Source: Oscillospiraceae bacterium
Lineage (GTDB): Bacteria; Bacillota; Clostridia; Oscillospirales; UBA929
Direction of reading: 5' to 3'
Assembly: GCA_031253545.1 (NCBI GenBank)
Contig: JAIRWH010000075.1
Coordinates: 1-34,811, forward strand
Length of the DNA stretch: 34,811 bases
Part shown: positions 15,962 to 23,973 of the stretch, piece by piece
How the letters are laid out: each line of letters starts with the position of its first letter
Position numbering within the stretch: the stretch's first letter is position 1
Program-made: the position numbers and the translations under genes
The notes under the pieces: generated by a model
The model's input: only the letters and a program-made list of their open reading frames with translations
Database searches by the model: none
Told to the model about the DNA's origin: nothing

Positions 15962-17316
15962 TACCGGGTTCAGAGCGTTTTTCGCGCCTGCGTGAAAGGT
16001 ACGCGGAGTTTATCTATCACGGGTTTGAGCAGGAATTGATGCCTTCCGGCGTGAGGGCGGCATTTCGCTTTTCCGTGCCCGGCCTTGCCGAGTTTACGCC
16101 CGCCTGGGAGTTTACGCTGCCGGAGAATGTGCCTCCGAAGGCCCTGCCCCCCGCATTGCTTTTTTCTCTCGGTCTTGCCGAGCTGCCGAGTTACTGGAAG
16201 GCGGCGTGCCCTCCCGTGATACGCGTTGAGTGCGGCACACTCACGCCAAAGGCCGTGCTTTTTTGGAAAAAGCTGTTTCGCCTTGGTCTGGGCGAGTTCT
16301 TCTACACAAACGGCATACGACCGCCGGACGAGCTCGTGAGTTTTGACTTCACGTCTTCGCCTTGCCCCGAATATGCAAAACGGGAGTTATTCACCGAAAG
16401 GGCGCTCGTGCCAATCGGTGGAGGCAAAGACTCCGTTGTTTCGCTGGAACTGCTGCGTGATAAAGCCGAGATATACCCCTATCTCATCAATCCCATACCC
16501 GCCGCGTTGCGCATTGCCGCCGAAGCGGGGCTTGGAAATCGCGGCGTTATCACGCGCAGGGTTATTTCCCCCGAACTCTTGCGTCTGAACAGCGAGGGCT
16601 GTCTCAACGGCCACACGCCGTTTTCCGCCGTGGTGGCTTTTTCGTCGCTTATCTCCGCCTATCTCACGCAAAGCGCGTATGTGGTCTTATCTAACGAGCA
16701 GAGCGCCTGCGAACCGACCGTGGCCGGCACGGACATAAACCACCAGTATTCCAAAAGCCTTGACTTTGAGCGCGATTTCCGCGCTCATGAGCGCGAGCAT
16801 ATCGGCTGCGGCGCGGATTATTTCAGTCTGTTGCGCCCGCTCACCGAGCTTCAGATAGCGCGCCGGTTCGCCCGCGTCGGGCGCTATGTCCCCATATTCA
16901 GAAGTTGCAACGCGGGGGGCGCGCGGGACGAATGGTGCGGGCGCTGCGCAAAATGCCTGTTTGTATACATCATACTTTCCCCCTTCTTGCCGTACGGCGA
17001 GCTTGCTGCCTGCTTCGGCAAAGACATGCTTGCCGATGTGTCGCTTGGCGAAACGCTCGATAAACTCACGGGCACCCTTGACGAAAAACCGTTTGACTGC
17101 GTGGGTCGTCGCGACGAAACGCGCCTTGCGCTGCGTTTGCTTGCCGCGCGGCTTGCCGATGAAAACATCGCGCCGCCCGCGCTGCTCGCCCGTTTTCTTT
17201 CCTCGGCCGTAGCCACGCGGGAAAACGAGAGCGAAAGCGAATTGCTGGGCGGGTTTTCCGATGAGCACTGCATACCTGAGCGTTGGCTCGCTACGGCAAA
17301 AGAGGCGCTTCTATGA
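15955..17316 (+). CDS. murL: UDP-MurNAc-L-Ala-L-Glu epimerase
   Basis: MurL converts the L-Glu residue of UDP-MurNAc-L-Ala-L-Glu to D-Glu with ATP, replacing the glutamate racemase route; the enzyme was characterised in Xanthomonas. The 453-residue protein has an N-terminal region rich in Pro/Phe, a PP-loop-like VPIGGGKDSVVSLELL (GGGKDS at 155-160), NGHTPFSA (219-226), VLSNEQSA (244-251), NHQYSKS (262-268), and FRSCN..WCGRCAKC (Cys 318, 328, 331, 334) followed by FVYIILSPFLP. These match my recollection of MurL. The start is GTG 15955-15957 behind AGGGGGTG. The next gene, a variant MurD, starts inside its stop codon (ATGA). That pairing is the strongest support. Another PP-loop protein is the main alternative. 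Confidence 0.82.
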   Translation: MVIPGSERFSRLRERYAEFIYHGFEQELMPSGVRAAFRFSVPGLAEFTPAWEFTLPENVPPKALPPALLFSLGLAELPSYWKAACPPVIRVECGTLTPKAVLFWKKLFRLGLGEFFYTNGIRPPDELVSFDFTSSPCPEYAKRELFTERALVPIGGGKDSVVSLELLRDKAEIYPYLINPIPAALRIAAEAGLGNRGVITRRVISPELLRLNSEGCLNGHTPFSAVVAFSSLISAYLTQSAYVVLSNEQSACEPTVAGTDINHQYSKSLDFERDFRAHEREHIGCGADYFSLLRPLTELQIARRFARVGRYVPIFRSCNAGGARDEWCGRCAKCLFVYIILSPFLPYGELAACFGKDMLADVSLGETLDKLTGTLDEKPFDCVGRRDETRLALRLLAARLADENIAPPALLARFLSSAVATRENESESELLGGFSDEHCIPERWLATAKEALL

Positions 17317-18605
17317 AAGACGCGCTGACGACGCTGACGCGGGACAAAGACGTGCTGCTGCTCGGTTACGGCAGAGAGGGGCGCTCCACGTTCCGTTTGC
17401 TCTCCGGCTTGGGCGTGTGCAAACGCTTAGACGTGGCGGACATAAACCCTTTGCCGCTTTTGCCTTCCGGCAGCGCCGCCGTGTCGGGCGAGGGATACAT
17501 GGATAACCTCGGCGATTATGATATAGTGTTTCTCTCGCCGGGGGTGGCGCTGCCGCAACCCCCGGAAAAGTACGGTTGCCGCTTTTGCTCACAAACGGAG
17601 GTCTTTTTAGGTGTCTACGGCGAACGGACGGCGGGCGTTACGGGCACCAAGGGCAAAAGCACCGTGTCGTCCATGTTGCGCCATGCTTTACGCGCTGCGG
17701 GGCGCGATTGCCTGCTTGCCGGCAACATCGGCGTGCCGTTGCTTGATGCCGCCGAAACCGCCGCAGAAAATACCGTATTCGTGGCGGAACTTTCCTGCCA
17801 CCAGTTGGAATACTGCCCGCACTCGCCGCGCATAGCGGCGCTGCTTAACCTCTATGAAGACCACCTCGACCGTTATGTCACCATGGAGCGCTACGCTGCG
17901 GCGAAAGCCAACATATACCTCCGCCAAACGCCGGACGGCATACTCTTTTGCGCTTCGGAGCTTGCCGATACCTTGAAAGAGCACGCGGGGCGCGTTGTTT
18001 TCGCGGATAAATGCCTGTTGCCACCCGGCAGCGCCGATTTACTCCAAAGCCGCCGTCTGCTCGGCGAGCACAACTTGCGCAACTGCGCCTTTGCTCACGC
18101 CATGTCACTTGAGATGGGCGTGTCGCAGGAGCGGTTTCTTGCGTCGTTAGAATCGTTTAGTCCGTTGCCGCACAGGTTGGAGTATTTCACCACGAAAGAC
18201 GGCGTGGATTATTACAACGATTCCGTGTCCACCACGGCGGAATCCGCCATATACGCCGTGCGCTCCGTACCGGGAGCCGACATACTGCTGCTCGGGGGTT
18301 TAGACAGGGGCATTGACTATTCGCCGTTGCTCGCGTTTCTGCCGCAAAGCGGTTTGTCGCACGTCATACTGATGTATCAATCGGGGCGGCGGATATACCG
18401 CGAACTCTCATGCGCGAATATAGGTTCCCTGCAAGCGCACTACGCGGCGGATTTAGCCGCCGCCGTGACTTGTGCCGCAACCTTGGCAAAACCCGGCACA
18501 GCCTGCGTACTCTCGCCTGCCGCCGCCAGTTACGATGCTTTCACGGACTTTGCCGAACGGGGGGAAACATTCAAGCGTTTGGTCACGAATCTGACCGCAA
18601 CGTAA
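17313..18605 (+). CDS. murD2: MurD-type ligase, probably UDP-MurNAc-L-Ala:L-Glu ligase (MurD2)
   Basis: Mur ligase of 430 residues that adds glutamate to UDP-MurNAc-L-Ala in cytosolic peptidoglycan synthesis. The start is ATG 17313, overlapping the murL stop by 4 bases; an upstream in-frame ATG at 17283 lies within murL. Domains: N-terminal Rossmann (LLLGYGREGRST), central ATPase with GTKGKST (111-117), ELSCHQLEY, NLYEDHLD (179-186) and the probable carbamylated Lys in AAAKANIY (198), then the C-terminal domain with GEHN (251-254) and SPAAASYDAF. The NDSKATN box of E. coli MurD, whose Lys and Thr lie at the D-Glu site, reads NDSVSTT here (303-308 region). With MurL adjacent this fits an L-Glu-using MurD2. 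The call as a MurD-type ligase is very secure; the L-Glu preference is an inference. Confidence 0.85.
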   Translation: MKDALTTLTRDKDVLLLGYGREGRSTFRLLSGLGVCKRLDVADINPLPLLPSGSAAVSGEGYMDNLGDYDIVFLSPGVALPQPPEKYGCRFCSQTEVFLGVYGERTAGVTGTKGKSTVSSMLRHALRAAGRDCLLAGNIGVPLLDAAETAAENTVFVAELSCHQLEYCPHSPRIAALLNLYEDHLDRYVTMERYAAAKANIYLRQTPDGILFCASELADTLKEHAGRVVFADKCLLPPGSADLLQSRRLLGEHNLRNCAFAHAMSLEMGVSQERFLASLESFSPLPHRLEYFTTKDGVDYYNDSVSTTAESAIYAVRSVPGADILLLGGLDRGIDYSPLLAFLPQSGLSHVILMYQSGRRIYRELSCANIGSLQAHYAADLAAAVTCAATLAKPGTACVLSPAAASYDAFTDFAERGETFKRLVTNLTAT

Positions 18606-18634
18606 CGAACCTTCGCCACATCGCCATAAACTCA

Positions 18635-18662
18635 GCCCCCTGCCGATTTATCGGCAGGGGGC
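18635..18662. terminator. Hairpin between convergent operons
   Basis: GCCCCCTGCCGA (18635-18646) pairs perfectly with TCGGCAGGGGGC (18651-18662) around a TTTA loop, giving a 12-base-pair GC-rich stem. It lies 30 bases after the murD stop and 36 bases from the end of the minus-strand solute-binding protein gene, so it can serve both convergent transcripts. Neither side has a proper T-run, so efficiency is uncertain. Confidence 0.65.
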
Positions 18663-18697
18663 GCTGTCAGAGGTATTAACGGAGTTATCTACCGCGC

Positions 18698-20149
18698 TTA
18701 CTTGAACACGGCGTCTAAGTAGGTCTGCACAATGCCCTGCCATTGCTCGGCAAACTGGGCGGGGGTGTTGCTGCCGTCGAGGATAGCGCCGATACCGAAG
18801 CCCGCGTCGCGCTCTTCGTCGCGGATTTGCAACATCTTCCACATCTCGAAGCCCGGCATGGTGAGCATCTCGGTAAGATAATCGAATCCGCGCAGCGGGT
18901 CTTCGCCCGGGCGGTCGTCCACGAACTCATACATGAGGTCTTTTATCCAGTCCACATCGTCGCGCAGGGTGGTGTCGTCCCCCCACCAGTGGAGGTAGCG
19001 GTAGAACACGTCAAGCACCACTTCCGGGTCTTTGGTGCCGGTCGGAATCATGTACATATTGCTGTCGGCCACATTGGCGTAAGCCTTCAGCCCCTCGCTC
19101 TGCGCCACGGGACCGATGGGGAACGGCACCGTGCGAATCTCGTCGGGGCACTGCTCACTCATGGATGTGCCCCACGGGCGGGTGTCTTGCGCCAACCAGG
19201 GTACAAAGTAGAAGAAACCGAGGTCGCGCTTGTTCCAGGCTTGCATATCCCAGTAATCCACTTCGTTGTCCCACGGTTTGGCGAGGTTCCATGTGTTGTA
19301 GAGGTCATAGATGAGCTGGAGCACTTCGAGGGTGGCGGGGGAATTGAGCGTTTGCGTGGGGCCGGAAGCCACATAGGCATTATTGGAAAACAGGAAGCGG
19401 ATGAACGACTGCTCATGGCCGCCGCTCCAGCCCCATACGTTTTCCGCGGGGCTCGTGATGGTACGCATCATCTCAATCCAGTTATTCCACGTCCACTCGC
19501 CGCGGTCATAGAGGTCCTGCGGGTTTTCGGTCACTCCGCGCTCTTGCAGCAGCGTCCAGTTGAAACCCATCATGCCGCCGCCGTTGTTGTTTTGGTCCAT
19601 GAGCGGTGTCGGCGCGAAGACATAGGTTTTGTCTTGGCCCATGAGCTTCATGGAGTTCATAACCAGCATATCGTTGAATATGTCATGGTCGGCGGGCAAG
19701 AAGTCCTCAAGCGCGAGGCAGTAGTTGTTGCGTATGGGCGTGAGCAAAAACTGCGGGTCTAAGCAATATATGTCCACATCTGGGGTGCCTGCGGCAATGG
19801 AGGTGAATATGGATTCGCGCGCGCCGTCGAAGGTCATATCCACCATGTTAAACTTTATGTTGTAAAGGTTTTCCACGGCCGTAATCGCGTCCCACTGCAG
19901 CTGCGCGTTGTACTGATTGGTGGCGTTTTCAAGCGAATAGTCCTTGCGGTCGGAGGTGAAGCGTATATCGTTCATCCACCATATACCCACCAATATCTCG
20001 CGCGTGGTCTCGTATCTGTCGCGCACACCCGGCTGGTCGGACGGAGAGGCGCCGGAACCGCTCGGAGAGGAACTGCCGCCGCAGGCGGCCACTAAGGCGC
20101 AGAGCATGGCTGCCGCGAGTAAAAGCGTGATAATCTGACGTGTCTTCAT
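18698..20149 (-). CDS. ABC transporter substrate-binding lipoprotein
   Basis: Extracellular solute-binding protein, family 1 type, anchored by lipid. A Lys/Arg start and hydrophobic core lead to the lipobox LVAAC (Cys23), then a Ser/Gly/Pro linker. The mature protein has typical binding-protein features: AVENLYNIKFNMVDM, AAGTPDVDIYCLDPQ (the 'G.pDV' strand), FAPTPLMDQNNNGGGMMGFN, GEWTWNNWIEMMRTI, PFPIGPVAQSEG and IPTGTKDPEVVLDVFYRYL. Length 483. The start is ATG 20147-20149, with GGAGG upstream; five extra in-frame residues to 20164 are not needed. Last gene of the ten-gene block and separated from the preceding lipoprotein gene by a strong stem-loop. Many aromatic residues suggest a carbohydrate ligand, but the sugar is unknown. 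Confidence 0.9.
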   Translation of the reverse strand: MKTRQIITLLLAAAMLCALVAACGGSSSPSGSGASPSDQPGVRDRYETTREILVGIWWMNDIRFTSDRKDYSLENATNQYNAQLQWDAITAVENLYNIKFNMVDMTFDGARESIFTSIAAGTPDVDIYCLDPQFLLTPIRNNYCLALEDFLPADHDIFNDMLVMNSMKLMGQDKTYVFAPTPLMDQNNNGGGMMGFNWTLLQERGVTENPQDLYDRGEWTWNNWIEMMRTITSPAENVWGWSGGHEQSFIRFLFSNNAYVASGPTQTLNSPATLEVLQLIYDLYNTWNLAKPWDNEVDYWDMQAWNKRDLGFFYFVPWLAQDTRPWGTSMSEQCPDEIRTVPFPIGPVAQSEGLKAYANVADSNMYMIPTGTKDPEVVLDVFYRYLHWWGDDTTLRDDVDWIKDLMYEFVDDRPGEDPLRGFDYLTEMLTMPGFEMWKMLQIRDEERDAGFGIGAILDGSNTPAQFAEQWQGIVQTYLDAVFK

Positions 20150-20212
20150 TTGACAATCCTCCATTTCAATAGTATTGCCCGGGTCTTAGAAACCTTCGGA
20201 AAGCGGTCTTCC

Positions 20213-20246
20213 CTGTTTCTCTCCCCCTGAGGGGGGAGAGAAACAG
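20213..20246 (-). other. Perfect 15-bp intercistronic stem-loop
   Basis: CTGTTTCTCTCCCCC (20213-20227) is the exact reverse complement of GGGGGAGAGAAACAG (20232-20246), with a four-base loop. It lies between two lipoprotein genes of the same operon. No U-tract follows on the minus strand, so it is more likely an RNA-stabilising or partial-termination hairpin that sets separate levels of the two genes than a full terminator. Confidence 0.7.
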
Positions 20247-20295
20247 CTCTTCGCCCTCTTTCCGATAAGCAGGGGTAACGGCAATGCGAACCGCG

Positions 20296-21981
20296 TTACG
20301 GCACATAGATAACAAGGCCGAGCAGCTTGTATTCCGCACCGTCGTCTTGAATCCAAAACGCGTTGAACTGCTCGGCAAAGGTGCCCTTGTCGCCGCCTTT
20401 CAGCTCCCAAATAGCCAAGATTTTCTCGTAGCTTATCTGGTCCACTCCGAGCTCAGGTTGCGCTGTGTCGCCGTCAAACAGAAAACCGTTCTGCTCATCG
20501 CCCACAACGTTGCACCATATCTCTTTGTCGCTGTCGGTCTCGTAACGCTGGAAGATGTACTGCGTCTTTTTTGCGGAGGTGTACACGGCGGTGATATAGC
20601 AGCCCGGCTTAATCCACGCGGGGTCAAAGTAAGCGGCCGGGGCGGCGTCTTCGGGCGCTTGGTTGAGCGTCTCGACCTTATACAGCTGCTTCCAGTTGCC
20701 GGCGGAAGTGAGGTTATAATTGGCCGAGTCGTTAAGCGGCAGAAGGTTCCTGAACTTATTCTGGTATTGGTTTATTTCCACCGTTTTCCACTGCCGCCCG
20801 TCTTCCACGCGCATGCCGATACTGACTTTCTTCACGGTCATAGCCGTACCCGTGTCGCCGATGTGTATGGCGGAAAGGCGCTCTTTGAGGTAAGCGTCGT
20901 CGTTGTTATAGGCGGACACGGCCGTGAAGATGTCTTCATAGCGGAATTGTACGGTGGTGCCGGAGAGGTTGGTCATATACGCCGGTACTTTGCCCCATAT
21001 TTCGCCCTCAAGCGTGCTGCCGTCGTCGTTTTCCGTCTTATACGCGTGCGCAATCAATTCGGGGCAGCGGTCGGCCTCGAACTCGGCCTCGATAATGGCG
21101 CCCGGGACTAACTTGGCGAGCAGCTGCTCAAAGAGCTCGGCATCGGCGCGCTTTTCGGTGGAGGCCGCCTGCCCCCAGCTTTGCGAGGAACCCGTGGCGC
21201 TGCCGTGCATGAAGTCTAATTTGAGCACATCCGTGAGCGCGTAGAGCAACGTGCGGTCGGGGCCGAAGCCGGCGGGCGGGTCAAACGTAACCGAGGTGTC
21301 GGGTGTCATGGCGTTGCCGGCGGCATCCTTAAAGAGGATGTAGTCAATGATGAGGTTGGCGGCGGGCGCTCCCGCCGCGAGCGCGAGGTCACTGTCTTTG
21401 GTGAGCACGAGGATATTCTTCGCGCCGGAGACAAACGCCAGCTCGGCGGGCAGCTCCGCTTTCAGCGTGCGCGGGTTGTTCTTTTCAAGCGCCACGCCCC
21501 AGAGGAACTCCGTGCGCCTGTTGTTTTCGCCCGTGTAAGTATATAGCCTGCCCGAGGCGGCGTAAAACTTGCCGTCGGGGTGCTGTGTGCGAATCCGCGT
21601 TTCTATGGAGCGGATTTTACTCACGTCCTCGCCGAACATACTCGAAATGTCTATACCCAATTGCGGCACACCGTTTTCCGTGAGCTTAACCAACAACGCG
21701 TTGTTGCTGACGGAAAGCTCAGACGGGTCGCCGCCGGCAAGGTTCATCATAAGGTAATCGAGGTTGCTGCCGGCGGCGAAGACCAAGGCTCCGGCCGGCG
21801 GCGGGTCGTTGTTGGGGTTGTCTTCGGGCGGATACCATTGCAAGCCGTCTCCGCCGCCGGAGGGGCTCGGGCTGCCCGACGGAGGGGCGGAGTCGGACGG
21901 GGAGGTGCTGCCGCCGCAGGCGGCAAGCGCGGTGAGCATGAAAAGTGCGGCAAGAAGCAGTGCGAGCGGTTTTGTTCTCAT
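20296..21981 (-). CDS. Lipoprotein of unknown function, probably beta-rich
   Basis: 561-residue lipoprotein: signal peptide with lipobox LAAC (Cys22), then a low-complexity Ser/Pro/Gly/Asp linker of about 30 residues ending in GGGDGLQW. The remainder has alternating hydrophobic strands and patterns such as NLIIDYILFKDAAGNAM and TVQFRYEDIFTAV that recall beta-sandwich carbohydrate-binding folds, but I cannot assign a family. The C-terminal part (YFDPAWIKPGCYITAVYTS, AEYKLLGLVIYVP) is also strand-rich. ATG 21979-21981 has a GAGGGAG RBS. It sits after the second permease pair and before the small solute-binding protein, so an accessory glycan-binding role at the cell surface is the simplest inference. 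Confidence 0.75.
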   Translation of the reverse strand: MRTKPLALLLAALFMLTALAACGGSTSPSDSAPPSGSPSPSGGGDGLQWYPPEDNPNNDPPPAGALVFAAGSNLDYLMMNLAGGDPSELSVSNNALLVKLTENGVPQLGIDISSMFGEDVSKIRSIETRIRTQHPDGKFYAASGRLYTYTGENNRRTEFLWGVALEKNNPRTLKAELPAELAFVSGAKNILVLTKDSDLALAAGAPAANLIIDYILFKDAAGNAMTPDTSVTFDPPAGFGPDRTLLYALTDVLKLDFMHGSATGSSQSWGQAASTEKRADAELFEQLLAKLVPGAIIEAEFEADRCPELIAHAYKTENDDGSTLEGEIWGKVPAYMTNLSGTTVQFRYEDIFTAVSAYNNDDAYLKERLSAIHIGDTGTAMTVKKVSIGMRVEDGRQWKTVEINQYQNKFRNLLPLNDSANYNLTSAGNWKQLYKVETLNQAPEDAAPAAYFDPAWIKPGCYITAVYTSAKKTQYIFQRYETDSDKEIWCNVVGDEQNGFLFDGDTAQPELGVDQISYEKILAIWELKGGDKGTFAEQFNAFWIQDDGAEYKLLGLVIYVP

Positions 21982-22034
21982 AATTTCTCCCTCTCTTTTT
22001 TCGTAATTTTCGGGTGTCTGCGCGTGTATTTGCC

Positions 22035-23030
22035 TCAGCCTACTATGCCGGAACGCTCCACCCCCTCTATAAACCGCTTTTGCAGGATGACGTAGATGAG
22101 TATCATGGGTAATATCATCAGTATTATACCCGCGTATACATAGAGCGCCCTAATGCCGGGGTCGAGTATCTGGTCGGGCGGCCCGGCGAGCGAAAGGTTG
22201 AGCGTATTGAGTTTTTTGCTGATTATGACGTTGTTGCTGATATTGAAGAGGTTGGCGTAGAATATGTCGTTGTATTGCCACACAAGCGAAAAGATGGCCA
22301 CCGTTATAATGGACGGCATGGCGTTGGGTATCATGACGCGCAAAAAAGTATAGAAGGTGCCCGCGCCGTCCACGAAAGCCGCTTCCTCAATCTCTTTGGG
22401 CAACCCCCTGAAAAACTGGTTGAAGATGTAGATATACAGCCCCGACCTCAGGCCGCAGCCGAAGATTGTCATAATATACATCGGCGCGGTGCGCGTCATC
22501 AGATTTATCGGCCCGCCGGCAAACAACGTCATCAGCCCCAATGGGTCAAACTGGCGGAAGGTCATATACAGCGGCAGCATGATAGAGTGGAGCGGTATGA
22601 CGATGACGATGATTACACAAGCAAACAGGAACTTTTTGAGCGGGAACTGAAACCGCGCGAAACCGTAGCCGACCAAGGAGCAGACGGCGATTTGGATAAG
22701 CGTCAGCGTAACCACATAAACCAGCATGGAGCCGAGGACTTTCCAGTAATCAAGCAGCTGGTAGGCGCGGATATACCGCTGCAGCGTGGGGTTTTGGGGA
22801 ATGAGGTAGACCACGGGAGAGAGCTTGTCGCTGTTTGAGAAGAAGGAACTTGCCACAATGCCTATCATGGGGCCGAGTATCACATAGGATATACCCACGA
22901 TGAGCACAAGGCGGAATATGGCCGCGAGCAGCTCGCGCCCGGAGCGCACAGCCCGGCGCGCCTCGTTTTGGAAGCGCGTGTCCTCGCGGAGAGCTTTCAG
23001 CTTGACGATTTTTCCGGCAAAGTAACTCAT
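22035..23030 (-). CDS. Carbohydrate ABC transporter permease (MalG type)
   Basis: Inner-membrane permease of a CUT1 sugar importer, 331 residues. Six membrane helices are visible, starting LVLIVGISYVILGPMIGIVA and ending IILMILPMILIYVILQKRF. The EAA loop that docks the ATPase reads EIEEAAFVDGAGTFYTFLRV followed by MIPNAMP. The C-terminus, RFIEGVERSGIVG, is typical of MalG-type subunits. Start chosen at ATG 23028-23030, with GAGG upstream and just after the partner's stop; the frame extends to 23084 without support. Works with the permease encoded at 23041-23973. No ATPase is encoded nearby. Confidence 0.93.
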   Translation of the reverse strand: MSYFAGKIVKLKALREDTRFQNEARRAVRSGRELLAAIFRLVLIVGISYVILGPMIGIVASSFFSNSDKLSPVVYLIPQNPTLQRYIRAYQLLDYWKVLGSMLVYVVTLTLIQIAVCSLVGYGFARFQFPLKKFLFACVIIVIVIPLHSIMLPLYMTFRQFDPLGLMTLFAGGPINLMTRTAPMYIMTIFGCGLRSGLYIYIFNQFFRGLPKEIEEAAFVDGAGTFYTFLRVMIPNAMPSIITVAIFSLVWQYNDIFYANLFNISNNVIISKKLNTLNLSLAGPPDQILDPGIRALYVYAGIILMILPMILIYVILQKRFIEGVERSGIVG

Positions 23031-23040
23031 CGGCAGAACC

Positions 23041-23973
23041 TCAATTCTGATAGAAGGTGCGCTTGGAGACGGCAGTGGTGGCAATCAGGAGTATGCCGCA
23101 TACCGCAACCATGCTCACAAGGCTGTATACCGCGCCCATTTGGTAGCTGTTGTCTATGCCGAACATAGTGGTGTACACAAAGTCGAGCACGCCGCTCCTC
23201 TGGAAGGAGTCCACCACGGTATACACCATGTTGGTCACAATCAGCGGAGAAACCATGGGGAAGGTAATCTTCCAAAACGTCTCATACGGTGTCGCGCCTT
23301 CAATCTTCGCCACCTCATACAGCGAAGGGGCGATGGATTGCAGCGCCGCGAGGAAGATGATGATTTGCACGCCCGACGATGTGACGATGGAGTTGATGCG
23401 CGCGACCGCGTCCACGATATAGCCGAGTATATTATTCGGCAGGGCTATGTCTCCGAGCAGCTCCACGTAGTAACTCACGCCGATGCCCACGGAGGTGGCT
23501 TCTTCCGTCATTGTGGAGGGTGTGGCGGTCACGCCGCCTATCATCATATTGCGCACGTCGGTGAGCACGCCGTTGATGAGCGGGGAATTGAGCAGCACGG
23601 GCAGGAAGAATATGGCTCTGGCCACCGTGCGCCCGCGAAACTTTTGGTTGAGTATGATGGCGATAAAGAGCGAGAAGAAGATGATGAGCGGCACATCAAT
23701 AACCATGTCAACCACGGAGGACGTGAGTGTCTGCCGGAAGCCGGGGTGCTCAAAGAAGGCGTAACGGTAGTTTTTCAGACCCACATACTCTAAGGAATAA
23801 CCCAAGCCCTGCGTGGTCATGTCGGACAGCGAAAACTGTATGCTCATGATGATACCGCGCAGATAGAACCACACGAAACCGACGATAAACGGCGAAACAA
23901 ACAGCAAACCCGTAAACGCCCTCCTGCGCGAAAGGGTGAAGGTCGTGAGTTTCTTAGTCTTTTGACCGATCAT
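23041..23973 (-). CDS. Sugar ABC transporter permease (MalF/UgpA type)
   Basis: First permease of the second pair, 310 residues. The N-terminus is basic (SRRRAFTG) and leads into LLFVSPFIVGFVWFYLRGI. The EAA loop reads LYEVAKIEGATPYETFWKI followed by TFPMVSP. Six helices are apparent, the last around VSMVAVCGILLIATT. The start at ATG 23971-23973 overlaps the DUF5696 stop by 4 bases and has a GGGAGGCG RBS; ten further in-frame residues are not needed. The long extracellular segment around GGVTATPSTMTEEATSVG, between helices, is longer than in most MalF/UgpA proteins and unusual. Confidence 0.92.
   Translation of the reverse strand: MIGQKTKKLTTFTLSRRRAFTGLLFVSPFIVGFVWFYLRGIIMSIQFSLSDMTTQGLGYSLEYVGLKNYRYAFFEHPGFRQTLTSSVVDMVIDVPLIIFFSLFIAIILNQKFRGRTVARAIFFLPVLLNSPLINGVLTDVRNMMIGGVTATPSTMTEEATSVGIGVSYYVELLGDIALPNNILGYIVDAVARINSIVTSSGVQIIIFLAALQSIAPSLYEVAKIEGATPYETFWKITFPMVSPLIVTNMVYTVVDSFQRSGVLDFVYTTMFGIDNSYQMGAVYSLVSMVAVCGILLIATTAVSKRTFYQN

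Noticed and set aside
18635-18662. Hairpin as a CRISPR or mobile repeat
   Set aside because: Only one copy was seen in the window and it lies exactly between convergent gene ends, so a terminator is simpler. No CRISPR-like spaced repeats were found anywhere in the window.
18743-19762. A 339-codon open frame on the plus strand
   Set aside because: It lies wholly opposite the solute-binding lipoprotein gene, has a composition biased to His/Val/Glu typical of antisense frames in GC-rich genes, and has no recognisable domain.
20166-20378. 70-codon frame over the intercistronic hairpin
   Set aside because: It runs across the stem-loop and into the lipoprotein end with no RBS or family features.
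20284-21111. A 275-codon plus-strand open frame
   Set aside because: Antisense to the lipoprotein gene, which has a proper signal peptide, lipobox and RBS.
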